Assembly: GCA_964570285.1 (NCBI GenBank) | Contig: CAZMXP010000056.1 | Span: 1 to 32,133, forward strand | Reading direction: 5' to 3' | DNA: 32,133 nt | Source: CAZMXP01 sp964570285 | GTDB lineage: Bacteria; Planctomycetota; PLA2 | Part shown: in pieces, positions 1-7,474 of the stretch | How the letters are laid out: each line of letters starts with the position of its first letter | Numbering within the stretch: the first letter of the stretch is position 1 | Notes under the pieces: generated by a model | The model's input: the letters and a program-made list of their open reading frames with translations, nothing else | Told to the model about the DNA's origin: nothing | Database searches by the model: none | Translations under genes and position numbers: made by a program

Positions 1-51
1 ACTCCTTCTACACCGAGCGCGTCCCGCGGGTAGGCGTGGATGTTCGGACGC

Positions 52-210
52 TTACAGTTGGTCAGGAGTCGCGGTGCCATGCCCCCTGAGTAGGCCGAAA
101 ACACCCGCGACCGGCCCGTAGGAAGGCAACTGGGGATCAACTTCTCCACCTTGGGCTCGGGCCAACGCGCAGAGTGCAGCTAGGCCCACGACGCCACTCG
201 TGAATTTCAT
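52..210 (-). pseudogene. pstS: Decayed 5' end of a pstS-like phosphate-binding protein gene
   Basis: An ATG at 210 follows a good Shine-Dalgarno site (AGGGAG). It opens a 52-codon frame with a signal-peptide-like start (MKFTSGVVGLAALCALARAQ) and then VDPQLPSYGPVAGV. That segment closely resembles the mature N-terminus of PstS periplasmic phosphate-binding proteins (DPNLPSY...SGVSGNLSSVGSDTL, from memory). After about residue 36 the match becomes poor and the frame stops at 52-54. In another minus-strand frame the DNA still reads LLTN and then PNIHAYP, as if the TLxNLM...YPN part survives with frameshifts. The rest lies beyond the window edge. It could instead be a genuine 52-residue secreted peptide, or a real pstS with sequencing errors. 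Confidence 0.45.
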
Positions 211-270
211 GCGCTGACTCCCTACTTGATGTTGCGGTAGGCCTCGCGTATTTGAAATGCTCCATCGCTC

Positions 271-289
271 CCCCCCCGCGCCCCCCCCC
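271..289. repeat. Poly-C tracts (C7 and C9) abutting the glycosyltransferase stop codon
   Basis: Two cytosine homopolymers separated by GCG lie immediately downstream of the minus-strand glycosyltransferase. The last base of the C9 run is the first base of its stop codon (CTA on this strand). Slippage here would change only sequence after or at the stop, so an effect on the protein is limited to the C-terminus. Errors in sequencing at this spot are also likely. Confidence 0.6.
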
Positions 290-1806
290 TATTCCACCGC
301 CGGCGCGGCGGCCGGCGCGACCGGCGCCGGTTCGCTCCGCGCCGCCCGCCGCCGCAGCCACTCGTTCCGCAGCGTCCCGCCGCCGAGATAGAAGAAGCCC
401 CACGCGACGGCGATCGTCAGCGGCGCGCCGAGGCCGTGGCCGCGGGCGAAGAGCAGTACGCAGGAGAAGACCAGGTAGAGGCCGAAGGCGATCTCGACGG
501 CCGCCTGCCCGAGCGCGGCGGCAGCCTTGTACGAAAGAGAGGGCTTGTCCCCCTCCTTCGGCGTGCGGACGAAGCCGGTCTTCACGCCGAAGAGCGCCTC
601 GAGCACCGCGCGGCAGGAGTTCACCATCAGCGACATGCCGAGGCCGATCGCGAGCGGGATCTTCAGCAGCCGCCTCGGCGTGAAGCGGCGCGCGTCCCAC
701 GCGGCGGTGAAGTAGAAGCCGAAGATCGCGAGCACGACGAGGTTCAGCGCGAGCAGGTCGAGAAACGTCAGGAACGCCGTCGACTCGAAGGTGCCGCGCA
801 CGAGCACGATCGGCAGGTGCAGGATCGTCAGCACGCCGAGCATCAGGAAGGCGAAGTGGCTCGACAGCATCAGCGTAGCCTCGATCTTCGCCTTTAGCGG
901 GATCGCCGCGTTCCAGATGAGCGGCAGGTGCTCGCGCAGCACCTCGGTATAGCCTTTCGCCCAGCGGTGCTGCTGGCTCTTGAACGCGTCGACATCGGCC
1001 GGGATCTCGGCGGGCACCGTCAGGTCGCGCAGGTAGACGAACTCCCACCCCTTGATCTGCGCGCGGAAGGAGATCTCGGTGTCCTCGGTGATCGAGCAGG
1101 CCGACCAGCCGCCCGCGTCGTCGATGCAGGTGCGCCGCCAGACGCCCGCGGTGCCGTTGAAGTTGAAGAAGCGGCCGGTGCGGTGGCGGTAGGTGTGCTC
1201 GATGATGAAGTGGCCGTCGAGGAAGAACCCCTGCAAGTCGGTCAAGAGGCTGCGGTCGAGGTTCAAGTGCTCCCAGCGCGCCTGCACCATGCCGACGCGC
1301 GGCTTGGCGAAGTAGGGGACGATCGCGCGCAGGAACCCGGGCCCGGGCACGAAGTCGGCGTCGAAGATCGCGACGAGGTCGGAGTCGTCGCGCAGGAGCC
1401 CCGCGGCGAGCGCCCCCGCCTTGAACCCCTCGCGGTTCCCGCGGCGCACGTGCTCGATCGCAAGCCCCGTCGCGGCGAGCGCCGCGCACGCCTCCGCCGC
1501 GATCTCGACCGTCTCGTCGTTGCTGTCGTCGAGCACCTGCACGCGCAGCCGGTCGCGCGGGTAGTCGAGCCCCGCCACCGCGTCGAGCACGCGCCGCACC
1601 ACGGCGCGCTCGTTGAAGACCGGGATCTGCACGAGCACGCTCGGCAGCGCCGCCAGCTCCCCCTCCGGCGCCGGATTCGCGCGCCGCGTGCGCAGATAGC
1701 AATAGAGCATGTGCGCGCGGTGCATCCCGTACGCCGCGAGCAGCACCGACAGCGGCACGTAGAGTCCGAGGAGCAGGATCTGGGCGACGGTCACGGGGAG
1801 TCCCAT
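289..1806 (-). CDS. Family 2 glycosyltransferase, cellulose-synthase-like (processive type)
   Basis: This 505-residue integral membrane enzyme probably transfers sugar from a nucleotide-sugar to a growing polysaccharide or glycan at the inner membrane. A first transmembrane helix (about residues 5-30) precedes a cytosolic GT-A domain with all motifs of processive GT2 enzymes: LDDSNDE near residue 90, FDADF near 149, TEDTE near 240 and QQHRW near 279. Several hydrophobic helices follow, from about residue 310 to 480. No PilZ domain is seen, so it resembles CslA/mannan-synthase-like proteins more than BcsA. The ATG at 1806 is preferred over an upstream in-frame start at 1899, because the extension overlaps queA and looks like non-coding Arg/Pro-rich translation. 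It is divergent from queA with a 14-nt gap, which leaves little room for separate promoters. Product and acceptor cannot be told from sequence. Confidence 0.85.
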   Translation of the reverse strand: MGLPVTVAQILLLGLYVPLSVLLAAYGMHRAHMLYCYLRTRRANPAPEGELAALPSVLVQIPVFNERAVVRRVLDAVAGLDYPRDRLRVQVLDDSNDETVEIAAEACAALAATGLAIEHVRRGNREGFKAGALAAGLLRDDSDLVAIFDADFVPGPGFLRAIVPYFAKPRVGMVQARWEHLNLDRSLLTDLQGFFLDGHFIIEHTYRHRTGRFFNFNGTAGVWRRTCIDDAGGWSACSITEDTEISFRAQIKGWEFVYLRDLTVPAEIPADVDAFKSQQHRWAKGYTEVLREHLPLIWNAAIPLKAKIEATLMLSSHFAFLMLGVLTILHLPIVLVRGTFESTAFLTFLDLLALNLVVLAIFGFYFTAAWDARRFTPRRLLKIPLAIGLGMSLMVNSCRAVLEALFGVKTGFVRTPKEGDKPSLSYKAAAALGQAAVEIAFGLYLVFSCVLLFARGHGLGAPLTIAVAWGFFYLGGGTLRNEWLRRRAARSEPAPVAPAAAPAVE

Positions 1807-1820
1807 AGGATATCGGATGC

Positions 1821-2822
1821 GTGAAGATCGAAGACTTCGATTACGACCTGCCGCAGGAGCTGGTCGCAAACCACCCCTGCGAGCCCAGGGACGCGGCACG
1901 CCTGCTGCTGCCGGGCCCGCCGCCGCTCGACCGCAGGGTCCGCGACCTGCCGGACCTGCTCCGGCCCGGGGATCTGCTGGTCATCAACGACACCAAGGTC
2001 GTTCCCGCAAGGCTCTTCGGAAGGAGGGGGTCGGGGGGGAGGGTGGAGTGCCTGGTGCTCCGCCGCGAGCCCGGCGGCTGCCACGAGGCGCTCGTGAAGG
2101 CGCACCGGCGGCTGCGGCCCGGCGAGAGCGTGCAGCTCGACGGCGGGATCGAGATGACGCTGCTCGAGCGCCCGCGCGCCGACGCGGTCTGGCGGATCCG
2201 CCTCACCTGCGAGGGCGACCTCGACCGCGCCCTCGACGAGCACGGCCACCCCCCGCTGCCCCCCTACATCAAGCGTCCCGACGCGGCCATCGACCGGGAG
2301 CGCTACCAGACCGTCTACGCGACGCACCCCGGTTCCGCCGCCGCGCCCACGGCGGGGCTTCACTTCACCCCGCACCTGATGGAGCGGCTGATCGCCGCCG
2401 GCATCGCGATCGCGCGCGTGACGCTGCACGTCGGCTACGGCACCTTCCAGCCGGTCGAGTCGATCGAGGGCCACCGCATGCACGAGGAGGAGTTCGAGGT
2501 CACCGAGGAGGCCGCCGCGGCGATCCGGGGCCGCGAGGGGCGCCTCATCGCCGTCGGCACGACGAGCGCGAGGGTGCTCGAGACGCTCGCGCGCGAGGGC
2601 GGCATCCGCGCCGCGCGCGGCAGGACCGGCCTGTTTCTCCATCCCGGCGAGCCCTTCCTCGCCGTCGAGGGGCTGCTGACGAACTTCCACGTGCCCAGGA
2701 GCAGCCTCCTGCTCCTCGTCTGCGCGCTCGCCGGCCGCGAGCGGATCCTCGCCGCCTATTCCCACGCGATCCGCGAGCGCTACCGCTTCTTCAGCTACGG
2801 CGACGCGATGCTTATCCTGTAG
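1821..2822 (+). CDS. queA: S-adenosylmethionine:tRNA ribosyltransferase-isomerase (QueA)
   Basis: QueA transfers and isomerises the ribosyl group of SAM onto preQ1 in tRNA, giving epoxyqueuosine, the penultimate step of queuosine synthesis. The 333-residue protein matches the family from end to end: DFDYDLPQELVA at the start, VINDTKVVPARLFG, PPLPPYIKR, RYQTVYA...APTAGLHFT, LHVGYGTFQPV, VGTTSARVLE, LLTNFHVPRSSLLLLV and FFSYGDAMLIL at the C-terminus. Usual family length is about 340-350. The start is a GTG at 1821; an ATG four bases upstream is in a different frame. Asp24 onward is slightly unusual (a Gly/Arg-rich insert after RLFG), but no key region is missing. It leads a plus-strand operon with ligA five nucleotides downstream. 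Confidence 0.95.
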   Translation: MKIEDFDYDLPQELVANHPCEPRDAARLLLPGPPPLDRRVRDLPDLLRPGDLLVINDTKVVPARLFGRRGSGGRVECLVLRREPGGCHEALVKAHRRLRPGESVQLDGGIEMTLLERPRADAVWRIRLTCEGDLDRALDEHGHPPLPPYIKRPDAAIDRERYQTVYATHPGSAAAPTAGLHFTPHLMERLIAAGIAIARVTLHVGYGTFQPVESIEGHRMHEEEFEVTEEAAAAIRGREGRLIAVGTTSARVLETLAREGGIRAARGRTGLFLHPGEPFLAVEGLLTNFHVPRSSLLLLVCALAGRERILAAYSHAIRERYRFFSYGDAMLIL

Positions 2823-2827
2823 CGACG

Positions 2828-4789
2828 ATGGGCGACCGCGAGCGGCATCGCAGGCTGTGCGAACGCCTCGACGAGGCGAACCACCGCTACTACGTCCTCG
2901 ACGACCCGACGCTCTCCGACGACGAATACGACGGCCTGCTGCGCGAATTGATTGCGCTCGAGGAGAAGCACCCCGAGCTGCGCACGAAGGACTCGCCGAG
3001 CCAGCGCGTCGGCAGCGAGCCGCTCTCCGAGCTGCCGACCTACCGCCGCGCGCTTCCGATGCTCAGCATCGAGAACTGCATGTCCGAGGAGGAGTTCCGC
3101 GACTGGGTCGAGGGCCTCGGCATCTTCCTCAGGCGCGAGGAGCCGATCCGCTTCTTCGTCGAGCCGAAGATCGACGGCGCGAGCCTCGAACTCGTCTACG
3201 AGGACGGCGCGCTCGTCACCGCGGCCACGCGCGGCGACGGCACCACCGGCGAGGATGTCACCGCCCAGGTGCGGACGATCCGCAGCGTGCCGAGGCGCCT
3301 GCGCCCCGGCGCGCCGCAGGGCCGCCTCTCGATCCGCGGCGAGGTGTTCATCGCGAAGAAGGAGTTCGACGCGCTCAACGAGGGCGCCGAGAGGGTCTAC
3401 GCGAACCCGCGCAACCTCGCCGCGGGCTCCCTGCGCATGCTCGACCCGCGCATCACCGCGGCGCGCCCGCTCGACTTCTTCGCGCACAGCATGGGGGAGA
3501 CGGCGCTCGAGTCGCAGTCGGCGTTCTATGAGAAGGCGCGCTCCTGGGGGTTCAAGACCGCGCCCCACGCGGGGATGGTGGAGGGGCCCGGGGAGGCGGA
3601 AGGGGCCTACCGCGACCTGCTCGCGCGCCGCGACGGCCTCCCGTTCGAGGTCGACGGGATGGTCGTCAAGGTGGATGACTTCGCGTTGCAACAGTCCCTC
3701 GGCTTCCGCGCGCGCTCGCCCCGCTGGGCGGTCGCGTGGAAGTTCCCGCCGGTGCAGCGGGCGACCGACCTGCTCGAGATCGAGGTGCAGGTGGGGCGGA
3801 CCGGGGCGTTGACGCCGGTCGCGATCCTCGCGCCGGTGAGCATCGGCGGGGTGACCGTCTCGCGCGCGAGCCTGCACAACGAGGACGAGATCGCGCGCCT
3901 CGGCGTGCGGCCGGGCGACCGCGTGCTCGTGCAGCGCTCCGGCGACGTGATCCCGAAGGTCGTCAAGGTGCTGGAGAGCCGCGGCAGCGCCCCCTTCGCG
4001 ATGCCGCGCGCCTGCCCCGCCTGCGGCAGCGCGACGGTGCGCGAGGAGGGCGAGGTCGCCTCGCGATGCCCGAACGCCGCCTGTCCGGCGCAGCTCGAGG
4101 CGCACCTGCGCCACTTCGCGCACCGGAGCGCGATGGACATCGAGGGGCTCGGCCTCAAACTGATCCGGCAGCTTGTCGCGAGCGGCCGCGTGAAGGGGAT
4201 CGCCGACCTCTACGCGCTCGACGCGGAGACGCTCGCGGGGCTCGAACGGATGGGGGAGAAGTCGGCGCAGAACCTCGTCGAGGCGCTCGAGGCGAGCAAG
4301 AGGCGGCCGCTGCCGCGCTTCCTGAACGCGCTCGGCATCCGCCACGTCGGCGAGCGCGTCGCCGAGGTGCTGGCGCAGCGCTTCCCCGCTCTCGACCTCC
4401 TCGCCGCGGCGACGGAGGAGGAGCTTCTCGCGATCGACGAGATCGGCCCCGAGGTCGCCGCGTCGGTGCGCGCCTTTTTCGAACGCCCGGAGAACCGCGA
4501 GACGATCGCGCGGCTCGTCGCGGCCGGCCTCGCCCCCGCGCCCCCCGAAGATCGCAAGGGAGGAAGGCTCTCGGGAGAGGTTGTCGTGCTGACCGGGACG
4601 CTCGCGGCGCTCACGCGTGACGCGGCGAAGGCGCGCCTCGTCGCGCTCGGTGCCTCGGTCGGATCGGCCATCACGAAGAAGACGACGCTGGTCGTCGCCG
4701 GCGAGAAGGCCGGAAGCAAGCTGAAGAAGGCGGAGGAGCTCGGCATCCGGGTCATCGACGAGGCGACCTTCCTCGGGATGATCCGGTGA
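2828..4789 (+). CDS. ligA: NAD-dependent DNA ligase LigA
   Basis: LigA seals nicks in double-stranded DNA during replication and repair, using NAD+ to adenylate an active-site lysine. This 653-residue protein has the complete family layout. The Ia domain comes first (HRYYVLDDPTLSDDEYD, residues ~17-33). The adenylation domain carries KIDG with the catalytic lysine at about residue 114. An OB fold contains the RSGDVIPKV stretch. A zinc finger has cysteines at 396, 399, 414 and 419. Helix-hairpin-helix repeats follow (MGEKSAQNL, LGIRHVGERVAE, IDEIGPEVAASV), and a C-terminal BRCT domain covers residues ~580-653. The ATG at 2828 gives the canonical N-terminus; the reading frame is open far upstream, but only as a shadow of queA. 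It is separated from queA by 5 nt and overlaps the next gene by 4 nt, so it is almost certainly cotranscribed with both. Confidence 0.97.
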   Translation: MGDRERHRRLCERLDEANHRYYVLDDPTLSDDEYDGLLRELIALEEKHPELRTKDSPSQRVGSEPLSELPTYRRALPMLSIENCMSEEEFRDWVEGLGIFLRREEPIRFFVEPKIDGASLELVYEDGALVTAATRGDGTTGEDVTAQVRTIRSVPRRLRPGAPQGRLSIRGEVFIAKKEFDALNEGAERVYANPRNLAAGSLRMLDPRITAARPLDFFAHSMGETALESQSAFYEKARSWGFKTAPHAGMVEGPGEAEGAYRDLLARRDGLPFEVDGMVVKVDDFALQQSLGFRARSPRWAVAWKFPPVQRATDLLEIEVQVGRTGALTPVAILAPVSIGGVTVSRASLHNEDEIARLGVRPGDRVLVQRSGDVIPKVVKVLESRGSAPFAMPRACPACGSATVREEGEVASRCPNAACPAQLEAHLRHFAHRSAMDIEGLGLKLIRQLVASGRVKGIADLYALDAETLAGLERMGEKSAQNLVEALEASKRRPLPRFLNALGIRHVGERVAEVLAQRFPALDLLAAATEEELLAIDEIGPEVAASVRAFFERPENRETIARLVAAGLAPAPPEDRKGGRLSGEVVVLTGTLAALTRDAAKARLVALGASVGSAITKKTTLVVAGEKAGSKLKKAEELGIRVIDEATFLGMIR

Positions 4790-6258
4790 TCGGCTTTTTG
4801 CTGCTCGCGCGGGCCACGCGCCGCGTCGCGGCATTCGGGCGCGACGCGGCGAGGGTCCAGCGCGCGACGCTGCTGCGCCACCTGCGCCGGGCCGCGCGGA
4901 CGCGCTTTGGCGAGGAGCACGGCTTTGGGAAGATCGCCTCGCCCGCGGAGTTCCGGCGGCGCGTGCCGTCGCAGGACTACGCGTCGCTGCTGCCCTGGTT
5001 CGAGCGCGCGCGCGACGGGGCGCACGACGAGCTCTGGCCCGGGGCGCCGGTCGTCTTCGCGATGACGAGCGGCACCACCGGCGGGAACAAGTACCTGCCC
5101 CACACGAAGGCGTCGCTGCGCTCGACGATGGCGGGCAGCCGCGACGCCCTCGCCGCCTACCTCGCCCGCGCGCGCGACGCGCAACTCCTCTCCGGGAGGG
5201 TCGCCTTCCTCGGCGGCAGCGTCGCGCTCGACCGCTTTGCCGGTGGCATGCCGTGGGGCGACAACACCGGCATCCTCGCCGCCCGCGCGCCGCTGTGGGT
5301 GCGCCCGTTCCGCGCGCCCTCTTCGAGGGTGCTCGCGATGGCGAGCTGGGAGGAGAGGCTTGACGCCGCGGCGAAGGAACTCGCCGAAGTCAGCGTGCGC
5401 CTGCTGCTCGGCGTGCCGTCGTGGGCGTTGCTGCTGATCGACGCCGTCGAGCGCGAGGCGAAGGCGAGCATCCGCGACGTCTGGCCGCGCTGGCGCGGGT
5501 TCATCCACGGCGGGATGGCGTTTGCGCCCTACGCCGACACCTACCGCCGCCGCGCCGGCGCCGGCATCGTCTACGTCGACACCTACAGCGCGACCGAGGG
5601 GGGCATGCTCGCGGTGCAGGAGCGCGAGGGCGACCCGTCGATGGCGCTGCTCACCGACCGCGGCGTCTGCTTCGAGTTCACGCCGGTCGACGAGCCCGAC
5701 GGCCCGCGCCTCGGCCTCGACGAGGTCGAGGTGGGCACGCCCTATCTCGTGCATGTGACGACGGAGCAGGGGCTCTGGGCCTACCGCATCGGCGACATCG
5801 TCCGCTTCACGAGCGTCGATCCGCCGAGGATCGTCGTCGCGGGGCGGCAGCGCTTCTTCCTGAACGCCTTCGGCGAGCATGTCAGCGAGGAGGAGATGGA
5901 CCGCGCGATCGCCGAGGCCGCCCGCGCCGGCGGCGGCGAGGCGCGCGAGTACGCGGTGCTGCCCGAGTACCCCGACCACCGCCGCCCGAGGGGCCGCCAC
6001 CTCTGGCTCGTCGAGTTCCAGCGCCCGCCGGAGAGCCTCGACGCGTTCGCGCTCGCCCTCGACCGCGTGCTCGCCAACGGCAACGACGACTACCGCGCCC
6101 ACCGCTCCGGCAGCGCCCAGCTCGAACCCCCCCGCGTCCGCCTTCTCCCGCAAGGCGCCTTCTACGCATGGATGCAACAACGCAACAAGCTCGGCGGCCA
6201 GAACAAGGTCCCCCGCGTCCTCGACGCCTCCCTCGCCCGGACCCTTCTCGGGGAATGA
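4786..6258 (+). CDS. GH3-family acyl-adenylating / amido-synthetase-like protein
   Basis: GH3 proteins belong to the ANL adenylate-forming enzymes. In plants they join hormones such as auxin and jasmonate to amino acids; the bacterial substrates are mostly unknown. The 490-residue protein contains the ATP-binding P-loop-like motif MTSGTTGGNKYLP (~residues 92-104), the TYSATEGG motif (~265) that corresponds to the family's YxxxEG, and YRIGDIVRF (~330). A C-terminal subdomain ends in FYAWMQQRNKLGGQNKVPRV, as is typical. The GTG start at 4786 overlaps the ligA stop in a GTGA junction, implying coupled translation. No obvious Shine-Dalgarno site beyond the ligA coding sequence was used. The link to queA and ligA is likely positional rather than functional. 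Its substrate is not predictable from the sequence. Confidence 0.88.
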   Translation: MIGFLLLARATRRVAAFGRDAARVQRATLLRHLRRAARTRFGEEHGFGKIASPAEFRRRVPSQDYASLLPWFERARDGAHDELWPGAPVVFAMTSGTTGGNKYLPHTKASLRSTMAGSRDALAAYLARARDAQLLSGRVAFLGGSVALDRFAGGMPWGDNTGILAARAPLWVRPFRAPSSRVLAMASWEERLDAAAKELAEVSVRLLLGVPSWALLLIDAVEREAKASIRDVWPRWRGFIHGGMAFAPYADTYRRRAGAGIVYVDTYSATEGGMLAVQEREGDPSMALLTDRGVCFEFTPVDEPDGPRLGLDEVEVGTPYLVHVTTEQGLWAYRIGDIVRFTSVDPPRIVVAGRQRFFLNAFGEHVSEEEMDRAIAEAARAGGGEAREYAVLPEYPDHRRPRGRHLWLVEFQRPPESLDAFALALDRVLANGNDDYRAHRSGSAQLEPPRVRLLPQGAFYAWMQQRNKLGGQNKVPRVLDASLARTLLGE

Positions 6259-6270
6259 GGGACTCGAGGC

Positions 6271-6465
6271 GCTCGGAGGCGCGCGAGGATGTTGCCGGGC
6301 GCGCGTCTCAGGGTGCGATGGCACGCCCAATGCCACCGGGAACGGCGCGGCGGTGGACCACAGCCTTCGTCTTGAGCTTGGAAGAAGGAACCCAGGAACC
6401 TAGGAACCGAGGAAGCGGCGGATTCGATCCATTCGAGTCCCGGGATGCTCCCCTTTGCCTCATGG
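6271..6465 (+). repeat. Dispersed repeat R1, copy 1
   Basis: About 195 bp here match 30682-30875 in the same orientation, with high identity by eye and almost no gaps. Internal landmarks shared by both copies are GAGGATGTTGCC, a hairpin core at 6310-6342 centred on AATGCCACCGGGAA, the string CCACAGCCTTCGTCTTGAG, a four-fold 8-bp tandem of AGGAACCN at 6386-6417, and CCCGGGATGCTCCCC. No frame is conserved well enough to suggest a protein. The copy sits just after the GH3 gene and runs into a broken 3' gene end at 6466. The 6259-6638 gap otherwise holds only that remnant and a small tandem repeat. Confidence 0.75.
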
Positions 6466-6558
6466 GCTGCGATGCGCGCGCGCCTGGCCGCAGCTACCGG
6501 CCCCCAACGTACATTGCGAAGGGGGAGGAGGACGGGGATGTGGGAGGCCAATCCAAGG
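6466..6558 (-). pseudogene. 3'-terminal remnant of a homologue of the membrane protein at 7475-8203
   Basis: This stretch aligns with 7447-7539, which spans the last codons and the region just after the stop of the six-helix membrane protein gene. A block of 33 bases (6522-6554) is identical to 7502-7534. On the minus strand it encodes the same 11 residues, GLASHIPVLLP. One extra base then shifts the frame, after which FAMYVGGR and a stop at 6494-6496 correspond to YTMYVGRR and its stop. Nothing resembling the rest of the gene lies upstream, where the PIN toxin module begins. It is a truncated, frameshifted gene end. Confidence 0.7.
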
Positions 6559-6590
6559 GGACGAAGTGTAGCGGAGCGCTCGCAGGCGCG

Positions 6591-6620
6591 AGATGACCAG
6601 ATGGACCAGATGGATCAGAT
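6591..6620 (+). promoter_or_regulatory. Short 9-bp tandem repeat upstream of the antitoxin gene, possible operator
   Basis: Three imperfect 9-bp units (ATGACCAG, ATGGACCAG, ATGGATCAG) lie 19 bases before the antitoxin ATG. A weak promoter-like pair, TGGACC at 6602-6607 and TATGCT at 6626-6631 with 18 bases between, overlaps them. Antitoxins of this class usually repress their own operon by binding repeats at the promoter. An operator role is therefore reasonable but inferred. Confidence 0.3.
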
Positions 6621-6638
6621 TGTGGTATGCTGCCCTCG

Positions 6639-6908
6639 ATGTCCCGCGTCGTACCCATCCACGAGGCGAAAGCCAAGCTGAGCGCGCTCCTGCGGGAAGT
6701 GAAGCGCGGGCGGAGGATCACCATCTCGGAGCGCGGCCGTCCGATTGCACAGATCTGTCCGCTTGACGACCCGCGGGACACTGCTTCACGCCTCCGGGCG
6801 CTTGAGGCCTGTGGCGTCATCGTTCCAGGCTCGGCGCCGCTGTCGGCTATCCGTCCCGTCGCCACGCGCAAGGGCGCGCTGCGGCGATTCCTGAGATCCC
6901 GCGATTGA
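6639..6908 (+). CDS. Phd/YefM-type antitoxin of a PIN toxin module
   Basis: The 89-residue protein starts MSRVVPIHEAKAKLSALLREVKRG and continues RRITISERGRPIAQICPL. This is the Phd/YefM DNA-binding fold, with the typical 'xxAKxxLSxLLxxVxxGxxxxIxxRGxPVAxL' pattern. The C-terminal tail (about residues 50-89) is Arg/Ala-rich and would wrap and neutralise the partner toxin. The ATG at 6639 is chosen over one 12 bases upstream because the conserved fold begins there; neither has a clear ribosome-binding site. Its stop overlaps the toxin start in a TTGA junction. Antitoxins of this type bind their own promoter, and a small tandem repeat lies just upstream. Confidence 0.85.
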   Translation: MSRVVPIHEAKAKLSALLREVKRGRRITISERGRPIAQICPLDDPRDTASRLRALEACGVIVPGSAPLSAIRPVATRKGALRRFLRSRD

Positions 6909-7297
6909 GTGTCGCCTACCTCGACACGTCGTTCCTGCTCGCCATCGTCTTCCGTGAGCCGGGGTGGAGAGTGCTGCGGCGGCGACTGGATGTCGCGGAT
7001 CGAGTCCACTCCTCGGACCTGATCGTTGCCGAGGCGCTTGCGGCTGCGGTTCGCGAGGGTCTCGATCCCGTAGCGCTCGAACCGTCCCTCCACGCGGTGT
7101 CTCTGCTCTTTCCGGACCGCTCGCTGGGGGCGGAGATTCGGGAGGTTCTCGCCGAGGGCAGCGTGAGGGGTGCCGATCTTTGGCATCTTGCCTGCGCTCT
7201 CTACCTCTCCGGAGCGGACCGATCGTCGACGACCTTCCTCACGCGCGACATCCCGCAACGCACTCTCGCGCGCCGCATGGGCTTGGCCGCGCCCTGA
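6905..7297 (+). CDS. vapC: PIN-domain ribonuclease toxin (VapC type)
   Basis: The 130-residue protein is a single PIN domain, a Mg2+-dependent RNase that in VapC toxins cuts tRNA or rRNA to stop growth. The acidic residues expected in the active site are present: Asp7 in YLDTSF, Glu43 in VAEALAA, Asp91 in GADLWHLACAL and Asp115 in TRDIPQ. Length is normal. The start is a TTG at 6905 that overlaps the antitoxin stop by four bases; no ATG or GTG is available in frame before the PIN core. The pair stands between two homologous 3' gene ends (6466-6558 and the live gene at 7475), suggesting that it arrived by insertion. The full catalytic set argues that the toxin is active. Confidence 0.9.
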   Translation: MSVAYLDTSFLLAIVFREPGWRVLRRRLDVADRVHSSDLIVAEALAAAVREGLDPVALEPSLHAVSLLFPDRSLGAEIREVLAEGSVRGADLWHLACALYLSGADRSSTTFLTRDIPQRTLARRMGLAAP

Positions 7298-7371
7298 ATG
7301 GCGTCCTCCTGTGGGTGGCGGGGCAACTCAGAGCTTCCCGTCTACCCGAGGAGTGACGCCCCTTCCATTAG

Positions 7372-7424
7372 GCAGCGCGGCCTTCGGCCGTCGCTACCTT
7401 GGTTGCGGCGTGGAGCCGCGCTGC
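7372..7424. terminator. Nested inverted-repeat element between convergent genes
   Basis: GCAGCGCGGC at 7372-7381 is the perfect reverse complement of GCCGCGCTGC at 7415-7424. Inside lie a small CGGCC-TTC-GGCCG hairpin (7378-7390) and GCGGC-GTGGA-GCCGC (7405-7419). It lies between vapC (plus) and the membrane protein gene (minus), which converge here. No T-tract follows on either side. It may be a bidirectional, factor-assisted terminator or a REP-like palindromic element. The rest of the 7298-7474 gap shows nothing else I can name. Confidence 0.4.
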
Positions 7425-7474
7425 GGTTTGTCCCGCCGAAGCGCAGGCTGGGATGCGCGCACACCCGGCCGGAG

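Noticed and set aside
3..89. A 28-codon plus-strand frame open at the left edge (SFYTERVPRVGV...)
   Set aside because: It overlaps the pstS-like remnant on the other strand, is short and matches nothing I know.
271..289. Phase-variable poly-C tract controlling the glycosyltransferase
   Set aside because: The tract lies at the stop codon, so slippage would alter at most the C-terminal tail; it would not switch the gene off.
1817..2827. A ~337-codon in-frame extension upstream of ligA
   Set aside because: It is a second-frame reading of queA, rich in Arg/Pro/Ala, and the conserved LigA N-terminus starts at 2828.
6386..6417. Tandem AGGAACCN units as a possible CRISPR or iteron array
   Set aside because: Units are only 8 bp, with no spacers, no cas genes and no replication genes nearby.
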